A stretch of 10,656 bases of DNA, taken from a bacterium. Its GTDB lineage: Bacteria > Chlamydiota > Chlamydiia > Chlamydiales > Rhabdochlamydiaceae. A model generated the notes under the pieces. That model saw only the letters and a program-made list of their open reading frames with translations. It was not told the origin of the DNA and ran no database searches. Within the stretch, counting starts at the first letter, position 1, and the number at the start of each line of letters is the position of its first letter. The position numbers were made by a program, and so were the translations under genes. Location of the stretch: positions 1-10,656 of the forward strand of contig JAKAAD010000030.1 in the NCBI GenBank assembly GCA_021802305.1. Direction: 5' to 3'. Below are positions 1 through 4,741 of the stretch, one piece after another.

Positions 1-147
1 TTTCCCAGGATGCCAGCTCGTTCCGCGTTGGCGGACGAGAATGCTACCTGCGCGTACGAATTCCCCATGGGATACTTTAGTACCTAGGCGTTGTGAATGA
101 GAATCGCGACCATTGCGCGAAGAGCCTTGTCCTTTCTTATGTGCCAT
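1..147 (-). CDS. rpmA: 50S ribosomal protein L27 (partial, C-terminus outside window)
   Basis: Bacterial L27 lies in the large ribosomal subunit, with its N-terminal tail reaching towards the peptidyl-transferase centre. The 49 visible codons begin MAHKKGQGSSRNGRDS and continue with QRLGTKVSHGEFVRAGSILVR, matching the L27 N-terminus closely. The family is about 85 residues, so roughly the last 40% lies beyond base 1. The ATG at 145-147 is preceded by an AGGA element and lies only 4 bp after the rplU stop, so the two genes form the usual rplU-rpmA operon read from the promoter upstream of rplU. The N-terminal Met-Ala-His-Lys-Lys is the ordinary short form, with no leader of the kind cleaved by a dedicated protease in Firmicutes. 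Identity is certain; only the C-terminal part is unseen. Confidence 0.97.
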   Translation of the reverse strand, partial: MAHKKGQGSSRNGRDSHSQRLGTKVSHGEFVRAGSILVRQRGTSWHPGK

Positions 148-151
148 AGTT

Positions 152-469
152 TCATCCTTCCTTAATTTCTGTAATTTTTACTCTATGATATCGTTGGCGA
201 TGGCCTATTTTTTTACGCGTAGATGATTTGCGACGCTTATATTTGAAAGAAAAGACTTTGGGGCCCTTGCTTTCTTCGAGAATTTCCGCATGGACTTTTG
301 CTTTGGAGACGAAGGGGGTTCCCACTTTAGGATCTTTCCCATCGTGTAAGAATAGGACATGGGAAAAGAGAATTTTGTTGTCGCTACTTGCCTCAAGAAG
401 TTCCACGTCAAGGATGTCTCCTTTTTTCACCTGATATTGTTTTCCACCTGTTTCAATAATTGCGTACAT
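152..469 (-). CDS. rplU: 50S ribosomal protein L21
   Basis: L21 binds 23S rRNA in the large subunit. The 105-residue product has the usual family length. It starts MYAIIETGGKQYQVKKGD, the highly conserved L21 opening, and carries the basic C-terminal signature KVFSFKYKRRK followed by RKKIGHRQ at about residues 68-90. The frame stays open for 30 codons upstream to 559, but the ATG at 467-469 is the right start: it has a strong AAGGAG six bases upstream, it matches the family N-terminus, and the promoter's -10 box lies only 24 bp before it, so the longer form would not be transcribed. rpmA follows 4 bp after the stop. Confidence 0.97.
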   Translation of the reverse strand: MYAIIETGGKQYQVKKGDILDVELLEASSDNKILFSHVLFLHDGKDPKVGTPFVSKAKVHAEILEESKGPKVFSFKYKRRKSSTRKKIGHRQRYHRVKITEIKEG

Positions 470-493
470 GCGTTTACTCCTTAAGTGAGATGA

Positions 494-522
494 ATTATAG
501 AGGTAGGAACGCCGTTCGTCAA
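494..522 (-). promoter_or_regulatory. Promoter of rplU-rpmA
   Basis: Read on the minus strand, a -35 box TTGACG (plus-strand 517-522) is separated by exactly 17 bp from a -10 box TATAAT (494-499). This is one mismatch from the full sigma-70/sigma-66 consensus. The expected transcription start near 487 gives a leader of about 18 nt that contains the AAGGAG ribosome binding site of rplU. No leader structure that could act as an L21 autoregulatory element is evident in so short a leader. Confidence 0.85.
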
Positions 523-610
523 TAGGAAAACATCCAGATGCAGGAGCAAAATAGCTCATTATTAGGATTTAGAGAGCAAATTTTGCCATCAATAGTTATT
601 TCATTTTAGA

Positions 611-640
611 TTGCAATATTGATTTTAAATTTATTATGAT
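611..640 (+). promoter_or_regulatory. Candidate promoter for the small basic gene cluster
   Basis: TTGCAA (611-616) and TATGAT (635-640) are spaced by 18 bp in a very AT-rich stretch (about 600-675). This is the best sigma-70-like pair upstream of the small plus-strand genes and would give a start near 647, about 28 nt before the first ATG. It points away from the rplU promoter, so the 205 bp between rplU and the small genes form a divergent promoter region. AT-rich DNA gives chance matches, so confidence is moderate. Confidence 0.45.
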
Positions 641-674
641 TTATTTTAAAAATAAAAGATTAGAATAATTATAT

Positions 675-851
675 ATGGTTATTGCGATGAAACCCTTTCA
701 CAAACGCGTGCACCACAAAAAATCTTCCAAAGTGACTTTGAAAACGCATCGCAAACAACGGCATCTCGGCTTGCAAGGGACATTGAATGAAATTATAGAT
801 GAAGCAGGAGATGTGAGAAGAGAGCAAATTAAGATTCATCAACACTATTAA
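675..851 (+). CDS. Small basic protein of unknown function (58 aa)
   Basis: The function is not recognised. The predicted product has 8 Lys, 5 Arg and 7 His in 58 residues. Its N-terminal half is a basic run (FHKRVHHKKSSK, then KTHRKQRH). The C-terminal third is more mixed and looks helical (LNEIIDEAGDVRREQIK), ending in HQHY. There is no signal peptide or membrane segment. Such a charge pattern suits nucleic-acid or ribosome binding, which is inference only. It lies 12 bp before the next small gene on the same strand and behind a candidate promoter. The start is uncertain: ATG 675 and the in-frame ATG 687 (MKPFHKR...) are both possible, and neither has a clear Shine-Dalgarno. No other gene competes for this stretch. 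From memory, Chlamydia trachomatis also has tiny unnamed genes near rplU; whether they are homologous was not checked. Confidence 0.6.
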   Translation: MVIAMKPFHKRVHHKKSSKVTLKTHRKQRHLGLQGTLNEIIDEAGDVRREQIKIHQHY

Positions 852-863
852 CATGGGGGATGT

Positions 864-989
864 ATGGTCAAAAAAAGAAGACAAAAAAAAAGAAGTCAAT
901 TCCAATTAGTGGATATTCCATCCTACAAAAAAAAGAAAGGTTCTCGAGATAAGGGATTATCGGATCTCTTTAGCCATTATCCAAGCTAA
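864..989 (+). CDS. Small basic protein of unknown function, first of a tandem pair (41 aa)
   Basis: The product is 41 residues with 13 Lys/Arg and no recognised family. A very basic N-terminus (VKKRRQKKR) is followed by FQLVDIP, a lysine run, and KGLSDLFSHYPS. The FQLVDIP and KGLSDLFS blocks recur in the 39-codon gene just downstream (FELDDIP and KGLSDFFS), in the same order and at nearly the same spacing, so the two are paralogues made by tandem duplication. That conservation at protein level, with differences concentrated at third codon positions, is the main evidence that it is translated. The ATG at 864 has a GGGGGA element 3 bp upstream and follows the preceding small gene by 12 bp. There is no signal peptide or membrane segment; a nucleic-acid-binding role would be inference from charge alone. 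Confidence 0.65.
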   Translation: MVKKRRQKKRSQFQLVDIPSYKKKKGSRDKGLSDLFSHYPS

Positions 990-1009
990 GAATCCATATA
1001 CGGATTCTT
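988..1009 (+). other. Perfect 8-bp hairpin overlapping a stop codon
   Basis: AAGAATCC (988-995) pairs exactly with GGATTCTT (1002-1009) around a 6-nt loop. The stem begins inside the TAA of the 41-codon gene. No T-run follows, so it is not a standard intrinsic terminator. It could protect the upstream mRNA or reduce read-through into the next small gene. Function is inference; the base pairing is directly visible. Confidence 0.4.
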
Positions 1010-1048
1010 CAGGGACTTGGGGTAGAAGCATAACAGCAAGGAGGGAGT

Positions 1049-1168
1049 ATGCGTAAAGTAAGAAAGGCTAGGAAAACCAAATTTGAATTAGATGATATTC
1101 CTGCACATCACAGGAAAAAACACCGTACGCATCGTCATAAAGGATTGTCTGATTTCTTTAGCCGTTAA
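1049..1168 (+). CDS. Small basic protein of unknown function, second of a tandem pair (39 aa)
   Basis: The product has 39 residues, of which 14 are Lys/Arg and 5 His. It has the layout of the preceding 41-codon gene: basic head (RKVRKARKTK), FELDDIP, a basic His-rich middle, then KGLSDFFSR. The 25 bases encoding KGLSDFFS (1139-1163) match the other copy (951-975) except at four positions, all in the third or otherwise degenerate places or making a Leu/Phe change. The start is well supported by an AAGGAGG Shine-Dalgarno (1038-1044) placed 4 bp before the ATG. The gene ends 11 bp inside the 3' end of the convergent metal permease gene. No family is recognised and no function is claimed. Confidence 0.72.
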   Translation: MRKVRKARKTKFELDDIPAHHRKKHRTHRHKGLSDFFSR

Positions 1169-2018
1169 ATGAATAGCCTCTTTTTTTGCGTATCAAAGAG
1201 AGGAGATAAGTGGAGACCGCAACGAGCGCAATCGTTGCTCCGGGGGGCCAGTTCCACTGATAAGATAGATATAGCCCTACGGTATTGAACAGAATGCTTA
1301 GGCCTGTAGCAATGCCCATGAGTCCTGCTAAGCGCATCGATAGGGTGCTTGCAATGGCAGCAGGTATTGCAAGCAAGGTGATGAGTAAAATGGCTCCTAC
1401 GACTTGGATGAGCACGACGACGGATAAAGCCACTAAACAAAGAAGTATGAGGTAAAGGAGTGCAACGGGGGCTCCTTGCAATCGTGCATGCTCTTCATCG
1501 AAACAGAGGGCGAGAAAACGTCTATACAGGAGAGCAATGCTTCCCAAAATCACACCATTTAGGCAAAGAAGAAGTTTGAGATCTCCACTACTGACCCATA
1601 AAATGTTGCCGAATAAAAAGTTCAGAAGTTCGCCGTTATAGCCAGGAGAGAGAGCAAGAAAGATAATCCCTAATGACATCCCCGCAGCCCAAACCACTGC
1701 AATGATCGTATCTTCTCGTTCCTTGTATTTTAGATGGATCCAGCCCATGAGTAGAGCAGAGAATAGTCCGGCAGCTAAAGCGCCTATCATAGGGGTGAGA
1801 AATGGCAGATGCCAACGAGATTGCAAAAACACCGCAAAGCCGATGCCCCCTAACACAGCATGCGCAATGCTTCCAGTAATTGATACGATGCGCTTTACGA
1901 CGATATAAGGGCTAATCATCCCACTTGCAAAGGAAGCTGCTAAGCCAGCAAAAAGAGCAGATCGAAGAAAAGGGCTTGTAACAAGTGCTAGGAAAAAATC
2001 AAAGGGCAAAATGTTCAT
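1158..2018 (-). CDS. Metal ABC transporter permease (ABC-3 / ZnuB-TroC family)
   Basis: This is the membrane subunit that moves a divalent metal ion (Zn, Mn or Fe) across the inner membrane. The 286-residue product has about eight or nine hydrophobic segments, standard for this family. Recognisable family blocks are SITGSIAHAVLGGIG (about 46-60), the cytoplasmic FDEEHARLQG (173-182) expected near the ATPase contact, VGAILLITLLAIPAA (207-221) and WPPGATIAL (257-265) near the end. No regulator domain is fused to the C-terminus, unlike the chlamydial YtgC-YtgR protein. The ATG at 2016-2018 has an AGGA element and overlaps the end of the ATPase gene by 20 bp, so the two are translated together. 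Substrate cannot be fixed from this subunit. Confidence 0.93.
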   Translation of the reverse strand: MNILPFDFFLALVTSPFLRSALFAGLAASFASGMISPYIVVKRIVSITGSIAHAVLGGIGFAVFLQSRWHLPFLTPMIGALAAGLFSALLMGWIHLKYKEREDTIIAVVWAAGMSLGIIFLALSPGYNGELLNFLFGNILWVSSGDLKLLLCLNGVILGSIALLYRRFLALCFDEEHARLQGAPVALLYLILLCLVALSVVVLIQVVGAILLITLLAIPAAIASTLSMRLAGLMGIATGLSILFNTVGLYLSYQWNWPPGATIALVAVSTYLLSLIRKKRGYSFNG

Positions 2019-2727
2019 GTGTTCCTGCGGATAAAGGAGAATGATACAATCCTAGTGCAAAATGCTCGCAGATCTCTTTTTTGTCTAAAAAAGAAACTCG
2101 GCGGTGCACATAAAGAAGTCTAGAGACGCGATGCACAGCTGTGTGTAGGTCGTGGCTCACCATCAGAATAGTCATCTGAGAAGATAATAGAGAGAGAAGA
2201 TCGTAGAACTCTTTTTCTGCTTGTGCATCGATATTAGCGGTTGGTTCGTCTAAGAATAGGTACTTGGGGTCATTGGCAATCGCCCGTGCAATGATTGCCC
2301 GTTGTGCTTCTCCTCCCGAAAGAGTCCCAAAGGGGGCATTTGCTTTGTGCGAGAGACCTACCTTGTCTAAAGCGCTTTTCGCTGCTTTTTTTGCCTTTTC
2401 AGGAAATATCCCCATCCATTTAAGCGTGTGGAGGCAACCCGTTAAAACGACATCGAGCGTAGAAATGGGGAAGCGATGATCAGATTGAATGACTTGTGGA
2501 ACGTAGCCAATCATCCCGCGTGTGTTTCGAGGGGGCATGCCGTCGATGCGCACGCTTCCTTTTGTAGGAGAGAGCAAGCCGAGAAGAATTTTGAGCAATG
2601 TCGTTTTTCCGCCCCCATTAGGTCCGAAGATGCCAATGAATTCGGTGGAAGAGATGGAGAAGGAGGCATCTTCAAGAATGGGGAGATCTCCATAAGAAAA
2701 AAAGAGATTTTCTACTTCAATATTCAT
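1999..2727 (-). CDS. Metal ABC transporter ATP-binding protein
   Basis: This is the cytoplasmic ATPase subunit of the metal importer encoded around it. The 242-residue chain has all ABC motifs intact: Walker A GPNGGGKT (35-42), Q-loop Gln78 in YVPQ, signature LSGGEAQR (136-143), Walker B YLFLDEP (156-162), and the H-loop His192 in VSHD. The YVPQ Q-loop and LSGGE motifs are those of the ZnuC/TroB/MntA-like group. Its ATG sits in an ATGA overlap with the stop of the binding-protein gene and has no Shine-Dalgarno, so it is probably translated by re-initiation after that gene. The last 25 residues or so (after SFLDKKEICEHF) form a His-containing tail of the sort common in these ATPases. Confidence 0.95.
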   Translation of the reverse strand: MNIEVENLFFSYGDLPILEDASFSISSTEFIGIFGPNGGGKTTLLKILLGLLSPTKGSVRIDGMPPRNTRGMIGYVPQVIQSDHRFPISTLDVVLTGCLHTLKWMGIFPEKAKKAAKSALDKVGLSHKANAPFGTLSGGEAQRAIIARAIANDPKYLFLDEPTANIDAQAEKEFYDLLSLLSSQMTILMVSHDLHTAVHRVSRLLYVHRRVSFLDKKEICEHFALGLYHSPLSAGTHEHFAL

Positions 2728-3539
2728 GGGGAGAGAATGGCATCCAATTGTTGAAAACTTTGAATTACATCTTCACTACAGGGATCAAAAAAATGCGTGT
2801 CGAGCTGTAATTCTTTTGCAATGAGGCGGATGCCTTTATTGTTGTGATGAGGTTGAACAAGCACACAAAGAGGGGGGTGTTCCTTTGCATAAGCGAGGAT
2901 GCGCAGAAGATCTTTAGGACCAGGCTCTTTTTCCTCTTGTTCCAATGCGAGTTGAACGAGGTCATAATCTTGGCAAAAATACCCAAGTGCAGGGTGGGGA
3001 AGAAGAAGAGCGCGTCCCTTCTTATTGGCTAAATGTGCGCGCAAGGTTTGATCGCATTCGTCCAACTGATGGAGAAATTTTTCGAGTGCCTGTGCAATAT
3101 GTTTCTTTTCTTCGGGCAGAAGGGTAGCTAGAGAATCTCCTATGCGCATTGCTTGTTCTTTGGCAAGAACGGGGCTTAACCAAATATGCGGATCGTGCTT
3201 ATGTGCATCTTTATTTTGTTCTAAAAGAGTGAGGCAGGAGAGCTCTGGGTTTGCCGACATGAGCAATCGATGTGCTTTTTTATCAAATGGATCTCCTAAT
3301 CGAATCCAGAGGGAAGCTCTACCGATGATTTGCATCTCCTTGGGAGATGGTTCGTAAGAGTGAGGATCTGCTCCAGGGGGTACGATAGAGATGACGTCGA
3401 CCTGCTCACCTACTAAAGTTTTTACCATATGGAGATAAGGGGGCATAGAGACAACGACTAAAGGTTTGGGTGTAGGGACTTCTGCAGCTACCCCATATCC
3501 AATGGGTGCAAAGAGAAGGAAAAAAATGAGAGAAATCAT
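2724..3539 (-). CDS. Periplasmic metal-binding protein of ABC importer (TroA/ZnuA family)
   Basis: This protein captures the metal ion in the periplasm and delivers it to the permease. In 271 residues it shows the cluster A-I fold landmarks VVVSMPPYLHMVKTLVG (28-44), GADPHSYEPSP (57-67), HDPHIWLSP (115-123) and LLPHPALGYF (179-188). Likely ligands are His60, His118, His182 and Asp252, the His/His/His/Asp set of TroA rather than the His/His/Glu/Asp set of PsaA-like manganese proteins. The long His-rich loop of many zinc-specific ZnuA proteins is absent. A hydrophobic signal peptide runs to about residue 19 (GVAA); there is no lipobox, as expected for a free periplasmic protein. The signal lacks a positive charge after Met, so a slightly upstream non-ATG start is possible. 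It is the first gene of the operon. Confidence 0.92.
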   Translation of the reverse strand: MISLIFFLLFAPIGYGVAAEVPTPKPLVVVSMPPYLHMVKTLVGEQVDVISIVPPGADPHSYEPSPKEMQIIGRASLWIRLGDPFDKKAHRLLMSANPELSCLTLLEQNKDAHKHDPHIWLSPVLAKEQAMRIGDSLATLLPEEKKHIAQALEKFLHQLDECDQTLRAHLANKKGRALLLPHPALGYFCQDYDLVQLALEQEEKEPGPKDLLRILAYAKEHPPLCVLVQPHHNNKGIRLIAKELQLDTHFFDPCSEDVIQSFQQLDAILSP

Positions 3540-3549
3540 ATCTTCTATT

Positions 3550-3579
3550 TTGCACGGAAAACGAATTTTGTTGTAAGAT
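3550..3579 (+). promoter_or_regulatory. Candidate promoter of tRNA-Ser
   Basis: TTGCAC (3550-3555) and TAAGAT (3574-3579) are 18 bp apart, giving a start near 3586, about 10 bp before the mature tRNA 5' end. Position and match are both reasonable for a tRNA promoter. The same 56 bp must also hold the promoter of the divergent metal-uptake operon, for which no convincing box pair was found. Confidence 0.5.
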
Positions 3580-3595
3580 GACCCCCTACTTTTCT

Positions 3596-3683
3596 GGAGG
3601 AGTGTCCGAGCGGCTGAAGGAGCACGTCTGGAAAGCGTGTATGCGTGATGAACGCATCGTGGGTTCGAATCCCACCTCCTCCG
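3596..3683 (+). tRNA. tRNA-Ser (anticodon GGA)
   Basis: The 88-nt sequence folds as a type II tRNA. The acceptor stem pairs GGAGGAG (3596-3602) with CTCCTCC (3676-3682), and G3683 is the discriminator base expected for serine. The D-arm contains GTCCGAGCGGCTGAAGG. The anticodon stem CACGT/GCGTG encloses CTGGAAA, so the anticodon is GGA (3630-3632), reading UCC and UCU. The long variable arm ATGCGT/ACGCAT is characteristic of serine tRNAs, and the T-arm GTGGG-TTCGAAT-CCCAC is perfect. CCA is not encoded, so the 3' end must be added enzymatically. Confidence 0.98.
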
Positions 3684-3685
3684 AT

Positions 3686-3716
3686 AAAAAAAAGCTCCTC
3701 TAGGAGCTTTTTTTTT
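3686..3716 (+). terminator. Intrinsic terminator of tRNA-Ser
   Basis: An A-run plus GCTCCT (to 3699) pairs with AGGAGC (3702-3707) followed by nine T residues (3708-3716). The stem is strong with a very tight loop, and the A-tract opposite the T-tract makes it potentially bidirectional. It begins just after the tRNA 3' end and separates the tRNA from the nrdR operon. Confidence 0.92.
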
Positions 3717-3827
3717 ATCAAAGGAGGAGTCAAACTGAAAGTTCCTTCGTGCTAGAATCTACAAATTGTTATGCTTTGGGTGTGAGGATTGTGGCTTATG
3801 TCGGAGTTCGAGCAAAAGATCTTATTT

Positions 3828-3856
3828 TTGAACCTGTCTAGTCAAAAAAATATTAT
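3828..3856 (+). promoter_or_regulatory. Promoter of the nrdR operon
   Basis: TTGAAC (3828-3833) and TATTAT (3851-3856) are spaced by exactly 17 bp, close to the sigma-70 consensus. The expected start is near 3863, giving a leader of about 47 nt before nrdR. It is the only good promoter seen in front of the eight co-directional genes that follow. Confidence 0.72.
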
Positions 3857-3866
3857 CAGTATATAG
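3857..3866 (+). promoter_or_regulatory. Possible NrdR-box core at the operon start
   Basis: CAGTATATAG matches nine of the ten central positions of the published NrdR-box consensus (CWATATATWG), differing only at the third base. It directly follows the -10 box and covers the predicted transcription start, a good repressor position. The outer flanks do not match, and no second box lies about 31-32 bp away as is usual for NrdR targets. Autoregulation is therefore only a suggestion. Confidence 0.3.
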
Positions 3867-3909
3867 AAACCAAAATTGTGAGCGAATTGAAAAGTTCGCT
3901 AGGTGAAAC

Positions 3910-4395
3910 ATGCGTTGTCCCTTTTGTCAGAATGTTGAATTGAAAGTAACGGATTCTCGGAATGCTATTGAAACAAATGCAGTTCGCCGTCGGCGTGAAT
4001 GTTTAAAATGCAATCGGAGGTTCACGACATTTGAAACGATTGAACTCCTGATGCAAGTACAAAAACGAGATGGAAGATATGAAGATTACGATCAGGAAAA
4101 ATTGATTCGCGGGCTCGATGCGGCATGCCTTCATACACATGTAAGTCGCGATCAAGTGCGGATGATTGCCTATCGCATCACATCTGATTTATTAGAGAAA
4201 GGAGTGAAGGAAATTCAGACATCTGTGATTGGAGAGATGGCGATGCAATCTTTGCAAAAGAGAGATCCTATTGCCTATATCCGATTTGCTTGTGTCCATC
4301 GTCCATTTAAAGACGTCGATGAGCTCAAAGAAGCAATACAATGTATCAATATTCACGAAGAAACGAGGGGAGAGTATGCCATTGAAGAAAACTGA
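3910..4395 (+). CDS. nrdR: Transcriptional repressor NrdR
   Basis: NrdR is a zinc-ribbon/ATP-cone repressor that senses ATP/dATP and turns down ribonucleotide reductase genes. The 161-residue product has the zinc ribbon Cys3-Cys6 (MRCPFC) and Cys31-Cys34 (CLKC), the basic recognition stretch VRRRRE (25-30), and the ATP-cone from about 49 to 139 with VQKRDGRYEDYDQEKL at its start and YIRFACVHRPFKDVDEL at its end. Length is slightly above the common 150, owing to a short acidic tail (HEETRGEYAIEEN). The ATG has an AGGTG element six to seven bases upstream. It is the first gene of the operon, and its last 20 bp overlap the start of the dksA-like gene. Confidence 0.96.
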   Translation: MRCPFCQNVELKVTDSRNAIETNAVRRRRECLKCNRRFTTFETIELLMQVQKRDGRYEDYDQEKLIRGLDAACLHTHVSRDQVRMIAYRITSDLLEKGVKEIQTSVIGEMAMQSLQKRDPIAYIRFACVHRPFKDVDELKEAIQCINIHEETRGEYAIEEN

Positions 4396-4741
4396 GATTG
4401 AGCGCTTTCAAAAGCGTTTAGAGCAAATGCGCGAACAACTAGTAGGAACGATTCGCGATGTCAATAAAGATGTCAAATCTGAGGAAGAAAAAAAGGGGTA
4501 TTCTCAGCACCAAGCAGATGAGGGAACAGATACATTTAATCGCACTGTGAGTTTGGAGGTGAGCAGCAAAGAGCTTGATCTGCTCAGAGAAATCGATCGC
4601 GCATTAGATAAAATTAAAGAAGGAACCTATGGAATTTGCGAGGTGTCTGGGGAGGAGATTCCTTTGGCGAGGCTTGAAGTGATTCCTTATGCTCGCATGA
4701 CTGTTCAGGCGCAACAAAGGATGGAAAAAGGTCTCCTGTGA
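4376..4741 (+). CDS. dksA: DksA/TraR-type RNA polymerase-binding regulator with degenerate zinc finger
   Basis: DksA-family proteins insert a coiled coil into the RNA polymerase secondary channel and adjust promoter activity under stress. The 121-residue product begins with a charged coiled-coil helix (about 4-40), has a loop HQADEGTDTFNRT (45-57) with Asp48 and Asp52 near the expected acidic tip, a second helix to about residue 82, and the C-terminal block YGICEVSGEEIPLARLEVIPYAR. Only the first of the four zinc cysteines remains (Cys88); the others are replaced by Ser91, Thr109 and Ala112, so zinc binding is unlikely. The frame extends upstream inside nrdR, but ATG 4376 is preceded by GAGGGGAGAG and gives a family-like N-terminus. 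Its TGA overlaps the lspA GTG. Orthology to DksA rather than a YteA-like relative is uncertain. Confidence 0.85.
   Translation: MPLKKTEIERFQKRLEQMREQLVGTIRDVNKDVKSEEEKKGYSQHQADEGTDTFNRTVSLEVSSKELDLLREIDRALDKIKEGTYGICEVSGEEIPLARLEVIPYARMTVQAQQRMEKGLL

Noticed and set aside
470..559. Thirty-codon N-terminal extension of rplU
   Set aside because: It spans the promoter and lies upstream of the predicted transcript start; the Met at 467-469 has the Shine-Dalgarno and the family N-terminus.
669..905. Minus-strand 78-codon ORF opposite the first two small genes
   Set aside because: No family features or ribosome-binding site; it is the complement of basic plus-strand coding sequence, and the plus strand has paralogy evidence.
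1178..1200. CTCTTT ... AAAGAG pairing just after the last small gene, considered as its terminator
   Set aside because: The T-run lies in the 5' arm rather than after the stem and the stem is weak, so it does not form an intrinsic terminator for plus-strand transcripts.
3596..3730. Possible integration-type repeat: GGAGGAGT at the tRNA 5' end and again at 3723-3730
   Set aside because: Only 8 bp and purine-rich; integration normally duplicates the tRNA 3' end, and no integrase or mobile gene is present.
3545..3733. Minus-strand ORF of 62 codons with a GGGGIRTHDAFITH-like sequence
   Set aside because: It is the antisense of the tRNA-Ser gene and its terminator; translations of this kind are a known artefact.
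4229..4375. Upstream extension of the dksA-like frame inside nrdR
   Set aside because: The extension does not resemble the family and lies in the nrdR coding sequence; ATG 4376 has a good ribosome-binding site.
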